Part shown: in pieces, positions 24,544 through 37,613 of the stretch
Layout of the letters: every line of letters starts with the position of its first letter
Numbering within the stretch: position 1 is the first letter of the stretch
Origin: Theocolax elegans
Lineage: Eukaryota; Arthropoda; Insecta; Hymenoptera; Cerocephalidae
Assembly (NCBI GenBank): GCA_026168455.1
Contig: CM047431.1
Coordinates: forward strand, 41,876,253-41,940,252
Reading direction: 5' to 3'
Length of the DNA: 64,000 nt
Notes under the pieces: model-generated
Databases searched by the model: none
The model's input: the letters and a program-made list of their open reading frames with translations, nothing else
What the model was told of the DNA's origin: nothing
Program-made: the position numbers and the translations under genes

Positions 24544-27500
24544 CTTTTAATATTTTTTTATTTATTAATCAACAAAAATTGCGTACGGGACCTACTTGAA
24601 CGCATAACATCAATTTTCATCATGATTTTTTATGACAATTTGCAGGTAAATATCAAATGCAAACGGTAAAATACTACGAAATGTAAAAATATTTTAGGAA
24701 GGGAGTTAAAAAAAAACGATTCGTGCTGAGAATTTCGAGATATTGTGAGAATGAACGCAATGTATCAAAATAACGACTCACGAGTCCGTTAAAAACACTG
24801 TAGACATTGAAAAATTAAAAGGGTCTAGATGTATCAAAACGTAATAATAAAAGGTTGCACAAAGTAGTGAAATTTATGAAAATGAAAATGAAGGAGGAGA
24901 GTGTATATACATGTGGATATATAAATAAGAAACTAATCCGAAAATGTAGTTAGAAATGAAGAATGTATTAATGTATAAGTGAAGTAGGTTGATTAAGAAA
25001 GTGATTTTTCATGTTAATCGCATGTACGAGCACGCGCGCGTCTATGCGTAAAGACGAGTATATACGAGTATACGTCTAAAGTAGTATTCCTTCCAATTAC
25101 GATAATTCCTATTGTCATTGAGCTGACGACCGCGCCTCTTCTGTTTGTATTCCCTTCCGTGTCTCTGCAGCGTGAAGGAGGCGGAAGATGCGCGGCTGGA
25201 GATTTCAATGGCTCGCGCTTATGCCTTCCACAACAGAATTGCAGGAAGTTCCCTTATATAATTAAATGGACAAATGGGGAATAAAATATTTATGTACATA
25301 CAAATAATAAATAATTCTATTAATATAGCTATAAATATAGTTCTTTATCTTTAACTCGACTCAACTTTTGATAAAGTATATTTTTTAATAATTGTATTGT
25401 TTAAGCGGTTGATCACGATTATTAAGATATTAATTTATGGAAATATTTTGTACAATACAAAAATGACATAGAGAATAGCCCTTCGGTACATAAAACTCAA
25501 ATTTGGATTTGTAATTATTATACGAACATGTCTCAATTTTCAGTGAAAATAAGGATAACACTGCGTGTAAATGTAGTATATATCACTTTGTTAACTTTGA
25601 ATTAATTGTAGCTCAATGGTTTTGAATTAATTACGTTGTATATAGTTATACAGGTTAGAATATTTCGAAACAATCAAGTAAAAGATAATAAATTTAAACT
25701 TTAAAGACTGACGGATTAATAAACATCTAGCAGCCTCAAATGGGTACATTGTTTTTGTTTTAAAAAAAAGTCTAAAAATTTAAAGCCCAGGAAAAAACCT
25801 TACGAAAAGGTCATTGACTATAAAATATAAAGGCACAGCTAAAAGTAAGAGTTGATTGTTCAATATGTTACATAGTAAATTAAAATCGGAAGAGACGATA
25901 CTCCATTTTCGAGAAAATCGTAAACCTATAACCTTAACACTCAGCCTTTACATTTGCATTCGGGGATAGTTCTCAAAAACGCAATGTAATATTATTTCGC
26001 ATACCGTTATAGATTGTTGACAAACGGTAAGTAATTAACTTTTTATTTTGATACGCTGGAGTATTGAACATTAATCAATTACTTGATACTGGCAAACGCG
26101 TCGAGTTCGTAACGACACCATCAACGAATTTCACGGAATATTGAATTTAGGAAATTTGGTTTACCGTAGATCGGTTTTTTCTTTTCTCTTGTTAATTGAA
26201 TTATTTAGTTCTTAATGACGAAACGATACTTTGATCTACGATGCACCGATAAAACAAAGACGGGAGTCGATGCTCTCTAATAATAGAATAACACTGTTGA
26301 TTGAACGGGCACGTCCGACGCGTCTAGTCGAACCAACGCAACGAAACGATATTAATATTTTTAAATGAATTAAACAACACTCTGCGTTACCGTGATATTA
26401 ACCTGATTATCGACCATTGTTTATTCGTCGAACCAACCTAAAATTCGATCGTCTGATATTCGGTTATACAGTCTTATACCTACAACGTTAAAATTAGATG
26501 TATACGTATAATTCGACTCGAAGATGAATCTGCGAAATAGGAATAACGCAAGTTAGGTCAAAAGTTAAACTTTCGTGTCTCGGGTTTAAGTTAAATAGGT
26601 TAAAGCCGTTTACACGTATACCCGCAAAGTTTGATATCTTAACAGCCCCTTTACGTTAATTAGCTTATGACATCGAGGAGCGTGAAAAGGGATGTATATA
26701 TATGTGTGTGTGTGTGTGTACACGGTGTAACTGTTTACCTGATGAGAGCCTGATTTAAACTACCTATCGAATGAAGGAAAGATACGAACACCTCGCGTAA
26801 GTAAACGGGCGCGCGCACCTAATTCGTAATTCGATATAGTTTCTTCAAACTCTTGCGTACCTTTATAAAATTTACGTCAGAATTTAAACTTCAAGCTCGT
26901 ACGATGTTCACTTAATTAATACCCTTTTGATTTTTATCTTCAAGATATTACACTTTGCGTATGTCTACATATATATTTTTGTCAGGTGCGCGCCAATAAT
27001 ATGTTTATTTTTAGTATTATTTTTACCCGCGTACAAAGAGTAAATCCACTTTCATTTATTTTATGTATTCGAAGAGCGGGTTTCCTTCCCGTCTTTTCGT
27101 TTCTTTTTTGTAAATCAATATCTGCTTCATTTTTTTTTTCTCATCATAGAGATATTTCATTCGTTGGCACGACGGTTTATTTCCGTCCGAATTTATCGTT
27201 TTACACGCTCGTCAAAAATACGTCATGTTAGGCTCATTTTTCTTTAATATATTTTATATGTATATATATATAATATGTATGTGAACGCGTGTTTCAAAGT
27301 TGAAGTTCCTCGTCTTTAAAAATAAATGACGCGCTTGAGCGATTTGCAATCGGTCAACTGTGTCGAGTATTCCATTGCATTGAAGTTGATTAATTAAAGA
27401 GATTACAATCGGTTTGACGATCAAAGCTGCGAATTAACGATTAAAATTTCGCGTTAAAGAATTAAATTTCTCGTGGTGCTGGTGCCGTTTGATACATTAC

Positions 27501-28113
27501 GAATATAATGCAAATCAATCGTTATCGCAATTAATGAAATTCCTTTTTAGGTCATTCGGAATATCAAATTTATAGAAATGTACAATATTCTAGAGATGGA
27601 TGCGCCTTTACTCAATTTAATAATTATTGATTTTCGTATCTAGATAACGAATCTAATTAGTCTCAACCGTCAGTTATTAAAACGTCCTATTTGCACTGTG
27701 ATGGATTTACAATCATTTTTCGTAATTGACGAATTTTGAACAATCGCAAAAATTCTCGTTTAATTACGAATGGACTTTTTTTCTTTTATTTTATACACGG
27801 GAAAAATTTTCTACGAAAATTACTGTAACCCTTTGGGGATATACTTACGTTGTGTCAATAATTATAATGAAAGGTTCCATAGAAAGAAACATTTATTTGA
27901 AATGTTATATATTCATATAGGAAATTTGAGAACGTCAATAGAAATTTAAATTAAATAAATTGAATAACTGCAGATTGTTGGAGAACTGATGTATATGGTT
28001 TCTTATAATTTATCGTTTATACCTTTATTAATGCAAACGAATTAATAAATTTATTATTAAAAAATATCAACTTTGATGATGTATGATGTCATTACTCAAG
28101 TAAAAGTTCAAGA
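24544..28113. other. Non-coding stretch
   Basis: No gene is supported. The GC-richer interval at 26.2-26.9 kb has a short GT microsatellite at 26703-26719. One 25-nt segment near 26.75 kb has splice-like flanks but was not called. Confidence 0.5.
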
Positions 28114-28316
28114 TGCGTGCAGAGAACTCGAATAACTCGACTTGAAGCAAGTCGAGCTTTTTATCCGATTTCGAGCCTAGTACTCGAGTTATCATCATTC
28201 GTGTTATTCACTCAATTCGAACTACTCGTACAAATAAAGTAGCTCGTACTATTAGAGCTATACTCATAAATTCGAGTTGTTCGTACAATTTGAGCTACTC
28301 GTCCAACTCGTGCGTA
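28114..28316. repeat. TCGAG/ACTCG-rich mosaic repeat, second patch
   Basis: Dense ACTCG, CTCGA and TCGAG motifs, including CGACTTGAAGCAAGTCGAG, an inverted repeat. Same vocabulary as 3841-4372. Confidence 0.5.
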
Positions 28317-28383
28317 TGGGTTCTTATGACTTTTGCTACTCCAAAATGCATATTTTTTTAGACCAATCATTTATTAAGAGAAG

Positions 28384-28990
28384 TATGTAGTCTTAGATTT
28401 TTGAAGTTGTTGAACCCGAATCTGCCATCAGAATTTTGAAATTCAAAATGGCGGATTCAAAATGGCAGCTATATATTTTTCATTTAACAAAAAAACGTTT
28501 AAATGTAATTGGCAAGTTATACTCGGATATTTTCGGGGTTGCTGGAAAGTCATAATAGTTATTAAGGTCGCGCTTATAGTAAACATAACGTTAGAAATTC
28601 AATATGTAAAATTAAAAATTCAAAATGGCCGCTATAAATCTCTGGTTTATTAAAAAAATTGCCCAAATAAACTTTTGGGGTTGCTAAAAATGGATTTAAA
28701 ATTTATTTTGCAATCTTTGAAATAAACAATGTAAAATGGTGGTATAAAAACTAGATATTGTGAAAAAATACTTAAATTGACTTTAATTCTTAATCCGGCG
28801 TTTTGAATTTTCAAATTCCGATGGCAGATTCATTTTCAGCGACCCCGACATTCCCCCGAACATGACTTTCCAATTAGATTTACGTATTTTTTTGTAATAT
28901 GAAGAGTACTTGATGCCATTTTGAATTTCGAAATTCTGAAAGTAGATTCGTTTTTAATAACCTCAAAGTATATAAATTTCGTAATTGGTT
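28384..28990. repeat. Mosaic repeat with AATTCAAAATGGC units
   Basis: Variants of AATTCAAAATGGCNGNT recur on the plus strand (about 28442, 28456, 28618) and inverted (GCCATTTTGAATTTC near 28916). ATTTTGAAATTC recurs in both orientations, and GATGGCAGATTC appears near 28821. The arrangement is scrambled and partly inverted rather than a clean tandem array. The short frame within it is not supported as a gene. Confidence 0.55.
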
Positions 28991-29123
28991 TGAACATTTT
29001 GTCTGTATATTTTTGAAACTATTTATTTCAAAATATTACGTGAAATTCTCGTGAATTTTCATCACTTTTAAAATAAAAATTCAAAAGAAAATTGAAAAAA
29101 CATGTTTTAAACCTAATTAATTA

Positions 29124-29353
29124 CCCTGGTAGAAATGTTGAGCAGTTTTTGGCTAGTTCATAGCGAGTGAAAGACAAACTGGTCAGTGAGTTGAGCAGTG
29201 ACTGGCTAGTCGACGTGTTATTTTCGTCAGATTTTTTAGCATTCATTAGCTAAGAACTAGCCATCTCAAATACCTAACCAGCGACACTGCCCAGTTGATC
29301 TTAGCTAGTGACTAGTCTACTTAGCAGTTTCACTGCTTTATTTTCTACCAGGT
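29124..29353. mobile_element. 230-bp TA-flanked MITE (CCCTGGTAGAAAT ends)
   Basis: The left end CCCTGGTAGAAATGTTGAGCA pairs with the right end around TGCTTTATTTTCTACCAGG. TA flanks at 29122-29123 and 29354-29355. The interior repeats the word CTAG and its relatives (GGCTAGTTC, GGCTAGTCG, ACTAGCCA, AGCTAGTGACTAGTC), giving an imperfect long hairpin. Same family as 19047-19186. Confidence 0.75.
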
Positions 29354-31150
29354 TAAGGAAGGTAGTATTCTTAAGGTTTAATTAACGAGGTATCACATGT
29401 GATAAAATGGATTACGTTAAAAGTTATTAAGGAAAATGTGAGGACGAGGATACTTCCTCATCGTGCATTTTTGATCGGTTGCATTTGGATGAGATATCTT
29501 AAATAAGTGTTATTTTTTATTTTTATACATTATACTTTCATTGACGGAGAATAATACTAAAAACTTTACTTTGTAATAAAGGAGGCTCATTTTACTCTTT
29601 GGCTAGCATGATTGGTGGATTTTCTTAGAGTATGGCCTTTTTAATTTTTAATTCTTTAACTCATATTTGATCATCAATTCTCAATTGATGATCAAGTTTG
29701 AGTTTTGAGATCGAAATTAGAGATTTTCAATTCGAGAACTTATTCAATCTTATATAAAGAAAAAAGAAGATGGATGCAATCTAACCCAAATTTTGGGAAC
29801 TCGTAAAATTTGCTATAACTGTAAATTATCAAAATTTAGTAATAACTCAAACAAATTTTCTTTGGCATATTATTAATATATGGAATGGATTATTATTTTA
29901 TTTAATAGGCCTCAGATTTTTACTACATCAAATAACGATTTTTTTATTTAGAATGTCTAGCATAAATTCTTATAAATAGTAATATTTAATCGACAATTTT
30001 CTCCGTGTAAATAAAATGTTGACAGTTGCTTTTTATTCAGCTTTCATAACACATTCACAATATTTCGTTTGTTAATGTTCTGAGGATAAAAGTAGCTATA
30101 TATTATAAATTATAATTAGCTATTTTCTACCAATTGGAAAAAATGGTTATTTCATGCTTTAAAAATCGTTCCAACTTCGAAATTTAGAAATTTGAAAATG
30201 TCCAAAGCGTACTTTCTGTATTAAAAAGTAATTTTGGGTCATTCACTAATGACCAACCTAAGGTAAATTTTTCGGACCATGACGCCCCGAGTTGTCATCC
30301 TGTTTCACTAAAGGTTAAAAATGCGTTGACAATTGTTTAAGAATAAAAATACTCCACTTTTGATCAAGTTGTGAACTTATCAATTCAGATATACTGGATT
30401 GATATTTGTATCATCGCGTCTACGAGCTATTCTTAATTTGATTCAATTTCTAACCAATATTACTACATTTTGATCAATATTTTAACAAATACGATGAAAT
30501 AAACGTTGAAATTAAATTAATAAACGTATATAAATATAGATATTTTTTTACACGCGTTATAAGCGACGGTTTTTAATACTACAATTCACTAATTTATTCA
30601 TATGTTTTTCTTCGATTTAAATTTGTAAGTTGTTCTAAACTTCTGGAATATTTAAATGCAGCTTTAAGTTATCGCAGTAATAATAGAAAATACATGGTTT
30701 ATTTGAGCGTGCTTTATGTTTATAACATGTTCGTTATAAAAAAATATCATGCGTTACAGAAAGCTAGAAAAATAGCAGATAATTTGTATTTGTTTAAACA
30801 ATACATCGTCCTTTTTTTGGACAAATCTTCGATAAACGTTGTTATGTCTATATTCTTGGGCGTACATTCCGTTGCGTATAAATCATCCATCCGCCTCGCT
30901 ATTATGCAAAGATTTTTATATTTCATCAGGATATCTTTCGTTATATTCGAGTGTCGATATTTATCGAATCTGTAATAATAGTATTCATCAAGTACTTTTA
31001 TCAAGTACAGATTTCACGAAAGCGTATAAACCTATATATAGGTGAATATTTAATAAGTTAAAAGATAAAAGTATGGCTTAGAAACAATTACACAAGAGAA
31101 AGGTACTTTGTCGCGTTATTTTAAATAATTTTGAATGTATACATACATAG

Positions 31151-31152
<2 letters not shown>

Positions 31153-31182
<30 letters not shown>
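31153..31182. repeat. (AC)n microsatellite
   Basis: About 15 uninterrupted AC units. Confidence 0.95.
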
Positions 31183-31184
<2 letters not shown>

Positions 31185-34100
31185 TGAAAACATTTTTGTG
31201 TAATATCCTTTTCATCGTAGTTTTCGATTGCGCACGAGTTTCATGAAATTCATTTCGCAGTGAATGGATTGTTAACTCGGTGAAAATTTCACACCTGGAT
31301 CTTACTTCATCTACTTAGCTCTTACCTTTCTTAAGCGACTCTTGTGTACTCCTTTTTTTTAGAATGCCATTCCTGAAATCAGTTAAATTTTCTCAGTATT
31401 TTTGAAAAAATTGTACAATATTATGGAACCAAAAGTTTATCTTTTCAGAAATTTTACATCTTTTAATTTATGAAGTTCGCGTGCATAAGTATTGATTATA
31501 ATGTAATAAAAATGAATTTAAATAGTTTCACATTCCTTATAAACTTGGTTCGAAGCTGTGAGAATGTAATTTCGATGTACCGGTAAAAGCGAGAAAATAT
31601 AATTTTAGGTACCATATCTAAATCGATATTAATTATTATCAATCTATTAAGTTTTGGTGCGAAAACCTACGGGTACAATTGCAAAGGTAGGGGTATAGAT
31701 TCGTGTTGTTAAATCAAAAATTTTAATTTTTTGATATCCTAATAGTAATACATTTTTAGGTAATGTGACGGTCATTTTAATAGTAATTATGATGTTTGAG
31801 TACGGAAAACGTATGATGAGCATTATGTGATAGTAATTAAGATTTTTGGTAACCCTTGGGTAATCTAATGGGTAGTGTCACTTTTATAGTAATTTTTCTT
31901 GAGTAACATATTGGTAATGTGACCGTTATTTTACTAGTTACTATGATTTTAGGTTAGGTACATGCAATGTGTTAGTAATTTTTAGTATTTGTAGTATATA
32001 ATTTTAATTTTAATATTTTAAGTAAGTTGTTGGTCACAATACGCAGTCACGAAAAGTTAAACGATTTGTCATTTTAAATTCCTATCGACATCTACCCAAA
32101 AGTATCGCTCCTAAAAGAATAGGAACCATTATCTTTCTAATCTCCATATTTACGTTTTTTTCGTCTTTCTTCATCTTCGCTTTCTCCAGTCGCCTCCGAC
32201 ACCTTGGTTTTATTTTATATATAAATGCGTTTCTCTCACGTATAATATATATATATATAAACGAGCTGTTGTATTTTGCATTTATGTTTTTGCTGGTGCA
32301 GCAGAAGCAGAAGCTCTCGGGAGCCACCAAGTGTAATTATAACTCACGTATGGCAAGGATAAACGGCTTTCATAATTGAAGGGTATCGAATGGCCCCCTG
32401 CCCCTATGTATCAAGGGAATAAGTCACTGGCAAAATTTGAAAATTAAAACCATTATTTCTCTTTTTCTTTCTTTTTTATTATTTTTTTTTTGTTACATCG
32501 TGTTTGCATAGCATTTCTTCCCTCTCAATTAGCCCGAACATTTTTTTTATTTCGCGTTTATCGATGCGCTTTATGCATGTGCAGTGGAGAATCTTGAAGA
32601 GAACGACGGTGGTGATAAATTGTGGATAATATCCGAGAGATCGTGCGTTTAATCCAATACACGTTGCTGATAATAATGAAAATTGAAAAGAAATATAGTT
32701 TAAGAAAGATATCTCGATTGTTTTGAAGGATATCTTTGAGCTTTTGTGCTACACAACACAGATATCGCGGTTTAGGGGATGTCGGACTCTGAAGATTGGC
32801 ATTGCTTATATATTTTGTAAACAACAAATTTATTTGATATATTATTTCCAATTAAACATTTTCTCACATTAACGAAATTCTATTGTTCGTTTAATTATAC
32901 TGTCTTTGTGTACGAGTTGTATTTAAAATTTTAATGTTTTCTTTTTCACAAATTATTTTTATATTTTATTAAAAACGATAAAGAAAACGAGAGGTAAATA
33001 TACCCGAGTGACGTACAAGTTTCACTAATTGTCATTAACAGTGCTTTATAAAACGTCTGTTTATTTTATTACGAGTAAAAAATTACTCGTTTAGAGACAA
33101 ACCTATATAAGTGATTCGGTGTCAAGTAAAAGAATACACTTTCTTCTGATATGGAGGCAGAATTTCATAATTATCTTAAAACATATAATAGTAATATCGT
33201 AGTTTCAATTTTATTTTTCGAAATTTTCACTCCGCAAAATGTATGGTGACTCAGTTATGGCGAGCAAACGGAGAGTAACTTTTTTACTCTAACGATAAAT
33301 TAGCGAGTTCGTCAAAACAGTGCAATTTTAAAATATAAAGACGTACCAAGGATTTTTTTCATTTGTCTTGCCTTGAAATTGTTTAAAAACCAAGAAAAAT
33401 AAAATACGTATACGTATGTTTTAACACAGTTGAGGTTAAATTTGAAAACGATCGTTATCTTAAACAAAGCAACGCGCTCTCTAATATATAATATTTTGTG
33501 AAGTTCTCGTATTTCTCCACCTTCGTCTGTGTGTGTGTGTTTTTTTTTTCTACGAAACTCGCATTTATAAAGAAGATACAACAAAATTGAATAGATTGTC
33601 TTGGCAATATGAGATAATGTAACTAATAAATCCTTTACGTGGAGAAGTGATAGTGCACCATATTTCATGTTTACTCGAGTTGTATACGCAACTCCTTTTT
33701 TTATAATCACTAAACGATTGTCAATGTAACGAGAACGATACAAATTGAAATGTCAAATTTTTTTTTCACTTCGCAATCAAATAAAATGTGTATATTATTA
33801 TCTCGATTACTAGTCTTCTTATAGTACGAAACGAAGAGGAAAGTCATTTCGAAAAGTTCGCACTTAGTCGAGAGTTACACCTAATTCCAAGTAGTTTTCA
33901 ACGTTTGCCCGAGGGTCGGCAGATCAGAGTCCAAGCGTATTCATTTTTCACTCGAGATATCTACCATAGATGAGAGAGTTAAGTCGACGATTAGTCGCGT
34001 GAGGTGCATCGCTAATTGTTGAAACGCTTAGCTGGCTTACAAAAAAAAGTCCTCTGAATAATTTTGCTCGGTCGAGTGACTTTACCTCCATTAACGTAAT

Positions 34101-34347
34101 TGCATTCTCATTATTTCGCTTTGCCGAGAAAAAGGAAAAAATAAAGATAAAGAGACAGTTTGTCTCTCAAAGAGGATTTAGAATTGATTTTTTAGTCCCA
34201 AGAGAGAGAGAGAGAGTGAGACCTGCGAGCGGTGCAAGGAGCGTAAAGTGTAATGTCTTGTAGTGAATCTTGTGTAAAATCGTTGGATTCAACTAGAATG
34301 CGTGATGGCTTTTCAAGAATAGAGTATTACGTTATATATGTATACAT

Positions 34348-34348
34348 G

Positions 34349-34371
<23 letters not shown>
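34348..34371. repeat. (TA)n microsatellite followed by a T run
   Basis: TA dinucleotides running directly into about a dozen T residues. Confidence 0.9.
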
Positions 34372-34379
<8 letters not shown>

Positions 34380-35300
34380 TTTCGCCTTACTTGATTGAGA
34401 TGTAAATTGTAAACTCTCTTTCTTCTCTTTTTTTTGGTGTTGTTATTTTTAACAAGGTACAGTGCGCCGTAGATTTCATTGTAATTGTTTGAATTCTGAA
34501 TGTGTCTGGCACTTACGTAAAAAGGAAGTTTTAATTTTAGTCTTCTCTTTTTTTAAAAAAAAAAAAAAGGAAGTCGGTACGATTCACTTTGTACGGTCAC
34601 TTTTATTTTATATACGCTTTTGTTTAAAATTTCGAGAGATCGTACGGCTCGATGATTGCGATTTTTTTCCTTCCTTATCAGATTTTGAAAATTCAAGGTG
34701 CTAATCCAATGATTCATTAGGCAATTAACGGACGAATCTTCATTTTTTTTCTCTTACGTTATCTTCGAATTGTTCGTTGTATCTCGTGAGATATTCAACG
34801 CGCTAGCGGTACGTTAAAAGTATAAAATGGTTTCAGGTGCAATTTCTACCTGTAATACAGTATTGACCGTTTTGACCGTAAAATGTTAAGTTGTACTTTC
34901 ATTTCTCCTTATAAATCGTGATACGTGTAACAATGTCAAATACATCATGTAGAATGGTACCAAATGTTAATGGATTTCCTCTAAAAACGCATCGACGTTA
35001 ATAAAATGAATACCTTCGAACTTTTGGCGTTGGTCGTCCAGTGTTAAACCGACGTATAGCAAATTCAAAATAAACAAGAAAATACCATTTACAACTCAAA
35101 ATATTTAACTACACCTGGCACACCACCAAAAGAAGAAGAAGAAGGAGACGAAGAAGCAGAAGGATGAGGATGAGGAGATGGAGAAGGAGAGGGAGAATAA
35201 GAATCCATTACAACCCTTTGAAGAAAACGATTCCGCAAAGGACAGCTATAGCTAGGTATAGTCAGGAGGAACCGGTAAAAAGCCAACCGGTTGCATGATG

Positions 35301-35303
<3 letters not shown>

Positions 35304-35341
<38 letters not shown>
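35304..35341. repeat. (CT)n microsatellite
   Basis: About 19 CT units next to a GC-richer unique patch. CT/GA runs can act as GAGA-factor sites in insects; here this is only possible. Confidence 0.95.
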
Positions 35342-35343
<2 letters not shown>

Positions 35344-37610
35344 CTCGAGCTCCTTGATTACCAGGTTAAAAGCGGCCTCGAGGTTAGGAGTCGCATGATG
35401 CCACGTAATTCATCACCGATTCCCCGCCTTCGAGCGAGCTGCATCCGTCGGAATAATTAAACAATTCGGGAGAGCCTCGAGAGCTGCGACGCGCGCGAAT
35501 CGCTAATTGCTCCGAGGAAGCGGAAAATATCGATGATATTTCTTTCAAACTCTCAAGGCTGGTACGCGCACTCGTACTTACGGCTCATTATCATTGTTCT
35601 ATACTCGCTCGTGTACGTGCGCTCCCCGTGTGTATTTTGCATTTTCTGCCCATTATTTCAACCTAGTGTGCATATACGCGTTATTCCTCCGAGGTTTTCG
35701 AGGTTAGGCCAGCCTCGACCATTTGATATAGGTTAATTATTGTCTTTCGTTACTTCTCGATGGGAACAAATGATTCATGACCTTTAAATTTCTATGATTA
35801 AAACGTCCTCTCGACCGTTCACTCCGAATTTTGTTCCTGCGAATTTCCAGCCTCGTTCTCGCTTTTTCTTTCCTGTATACACGGACCACAAATACTACTT
35901 CATTTTTTATTATTCGTCGCATAACTTATACCTTTATGCTATTCTGGTTAAATAAATTATATATACCATTTACGGATGGATCGTTTAGAAAGATATTGTG
36001 AAATACTGATATTTCATTTTTTATTGTCCGTTTACTTTTTTTTTTTACTTTGTTATCACGGCAATCACGAGTGTTACTGGTAATAACAAAAGAGTGTTAA
36101 AAGAATAGTTAACAATCGTTTCGTTTCCTTTATCGTTGTATCTCAATTCTAATCCACGGTGCATTGTAACATCCAATCAAAAAATCATTTTGATGTACAG
36201 AAATTTTCAATGACAAACCTTCGCCACTAATCTTATAAATCTTTTTTTTACACAAATCTCAGTGTTTGTATTATTTGCTTAGATCATTTGGGCACTGTGT
36301 TCAATTTTCAACATATATTTATAAAATAAAGTGAAACTTTTGAATAATCTAACTCGGCCAGTTCATGATCCGCTCGTATCATTTCACATCCAATTCCTAA
36401 TTTCGTTAAATAATTAATATAAAATAAAGAATATGTATTCTTTTACGTTGTCTCTGTAATCAGTCGTATCTCAGTATAATTAACATGGAAAAAAATTAAT
36501 TTTTTATAAGTATCTAAATGTTTCGGATAAAAATGGTAGAGCCAGTGTGGTAAAATTTTCTTTTCTAGTAATAATGACTACTCGCCATCGAAAATTCAAT
36601 CTGATTCTTAATTTTTGTATTGAATGAAAATTATAAACAACTCTTCTCTCCGTGCACTCACACGGCATAAAATATAATACATTATTTTCACTCCTGTATC
36701 GTAAAAATTATATTTACCGTGCATTATATTATTTATTTATTTTATATTATATCATATTATTTTATATCGGACTACGCACGAGCGTAATTAAAATTATTAT
36801 TTTATTTTATAAACACAGTATGAAAATTAAGTGCTGCGCCCGAATAATGTTTGCGAATTGCACGAAAATTCGGATTCGCTCAAAAAAGAAATGATAAAGG
36901 AGAATGAATGTATATCGCAACAATATTTTACGAATCATCGATTGGAAAATATTGATTCTAGGTGCGAAGATTTGAATTTCGTAAATTCAAATATAGTTTC
37001 GACGATTTTCTCATTCCCGGGGATTTTTATGTATCTAATCTTACGAGCTTGCTTCGTTATGTACGCGTATATACTGTAAAAATCGGTGCAGGTTTCGCAG
37101 TCGGTCGGTTGTTTAGTCTAAGCCTGTCCTTGCAATGCGAATCAAGTGGAGCACTCGCACCGTAACGATTTGTGCACTAACGGGACGAGAAGTTACCTTC
37201 AAATGGGAGATCTCACATACTCGAGAAAGGGAAGGCTCCGTTCGAAAAGGAGCTACAGTCATTTTCAAGATATTTACTTGATTATCTAGCGAAAATTATA
37301 CGAAAATTGTGGTTTTATTCAGAGGAAAGCATTTTACGGTTACTTATATGAGGTTCAATATTTTCACGCTGGCGATTGACGATGAAAAGAAAGTTTATTT
37401 CGATGCAGTCAAAATTTAATAATGAAATAGAGATTAATGACATTTTTTATTTATTTTGGTAAAAACTCCTGCAATAATCTTTTTTTAGTTTGACACTGCT
37501 CAATATTTATTTAAAGTATTATTATTATTATAGCGGTTACGGTTTTTGAGTTTCGACGCAGGTAGGTCCCTGAATTATCGGCAACGTCTCGTCGATAGGA
37601 CTAAGTCGAC

Positions 37611-37613
37611 TAA
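37611..37613. repeat. Putative 3-bp target duplication TAA, left
   Basis: Matches TAA at 43711-43713 on the other side of the 6.1-kb element. Three bases alone are weak evidence. Confidence 0.4.

Larger units (their letters stand above)
29356..37610. other. Mostly unique non-coding stretch
   Basis: No gene could be supported over about 8 kb. Diverged direct copies of GGTAATGTGACSGTYATTTT lie near 31760 and 31915. The region has microsatellites and GC-richer patches at 35.28-35.74 and 37.08-37.26 kb. The 35.4-35.5 kb patch has TAAT-containing sequence (GAATCGCTAATTGCTCCGAG), as expected of a conserved regulatory element, but this is only a suggestion. Confidence 0.5.

Noticed and set aside
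26747..26771. Minus-strand 25-nt segment with a good acceptor and CAG|GTAAAC donor
   Set aside because: Too short to judge, and no phase-compatible neighbours.
30694..31045. Three overlapping ORFs on both strands
   Set aside because: No composition change, splice sites or recognisable motifs; chance frames in AT-rich DNA.
35089..35286. Minus-strand ORF with Ser/Pro repeats
   Set aside because: The repeats come from a low-complexity GGAGAA/GAAGAA tract; no start context, splice sites or conservation evidence.
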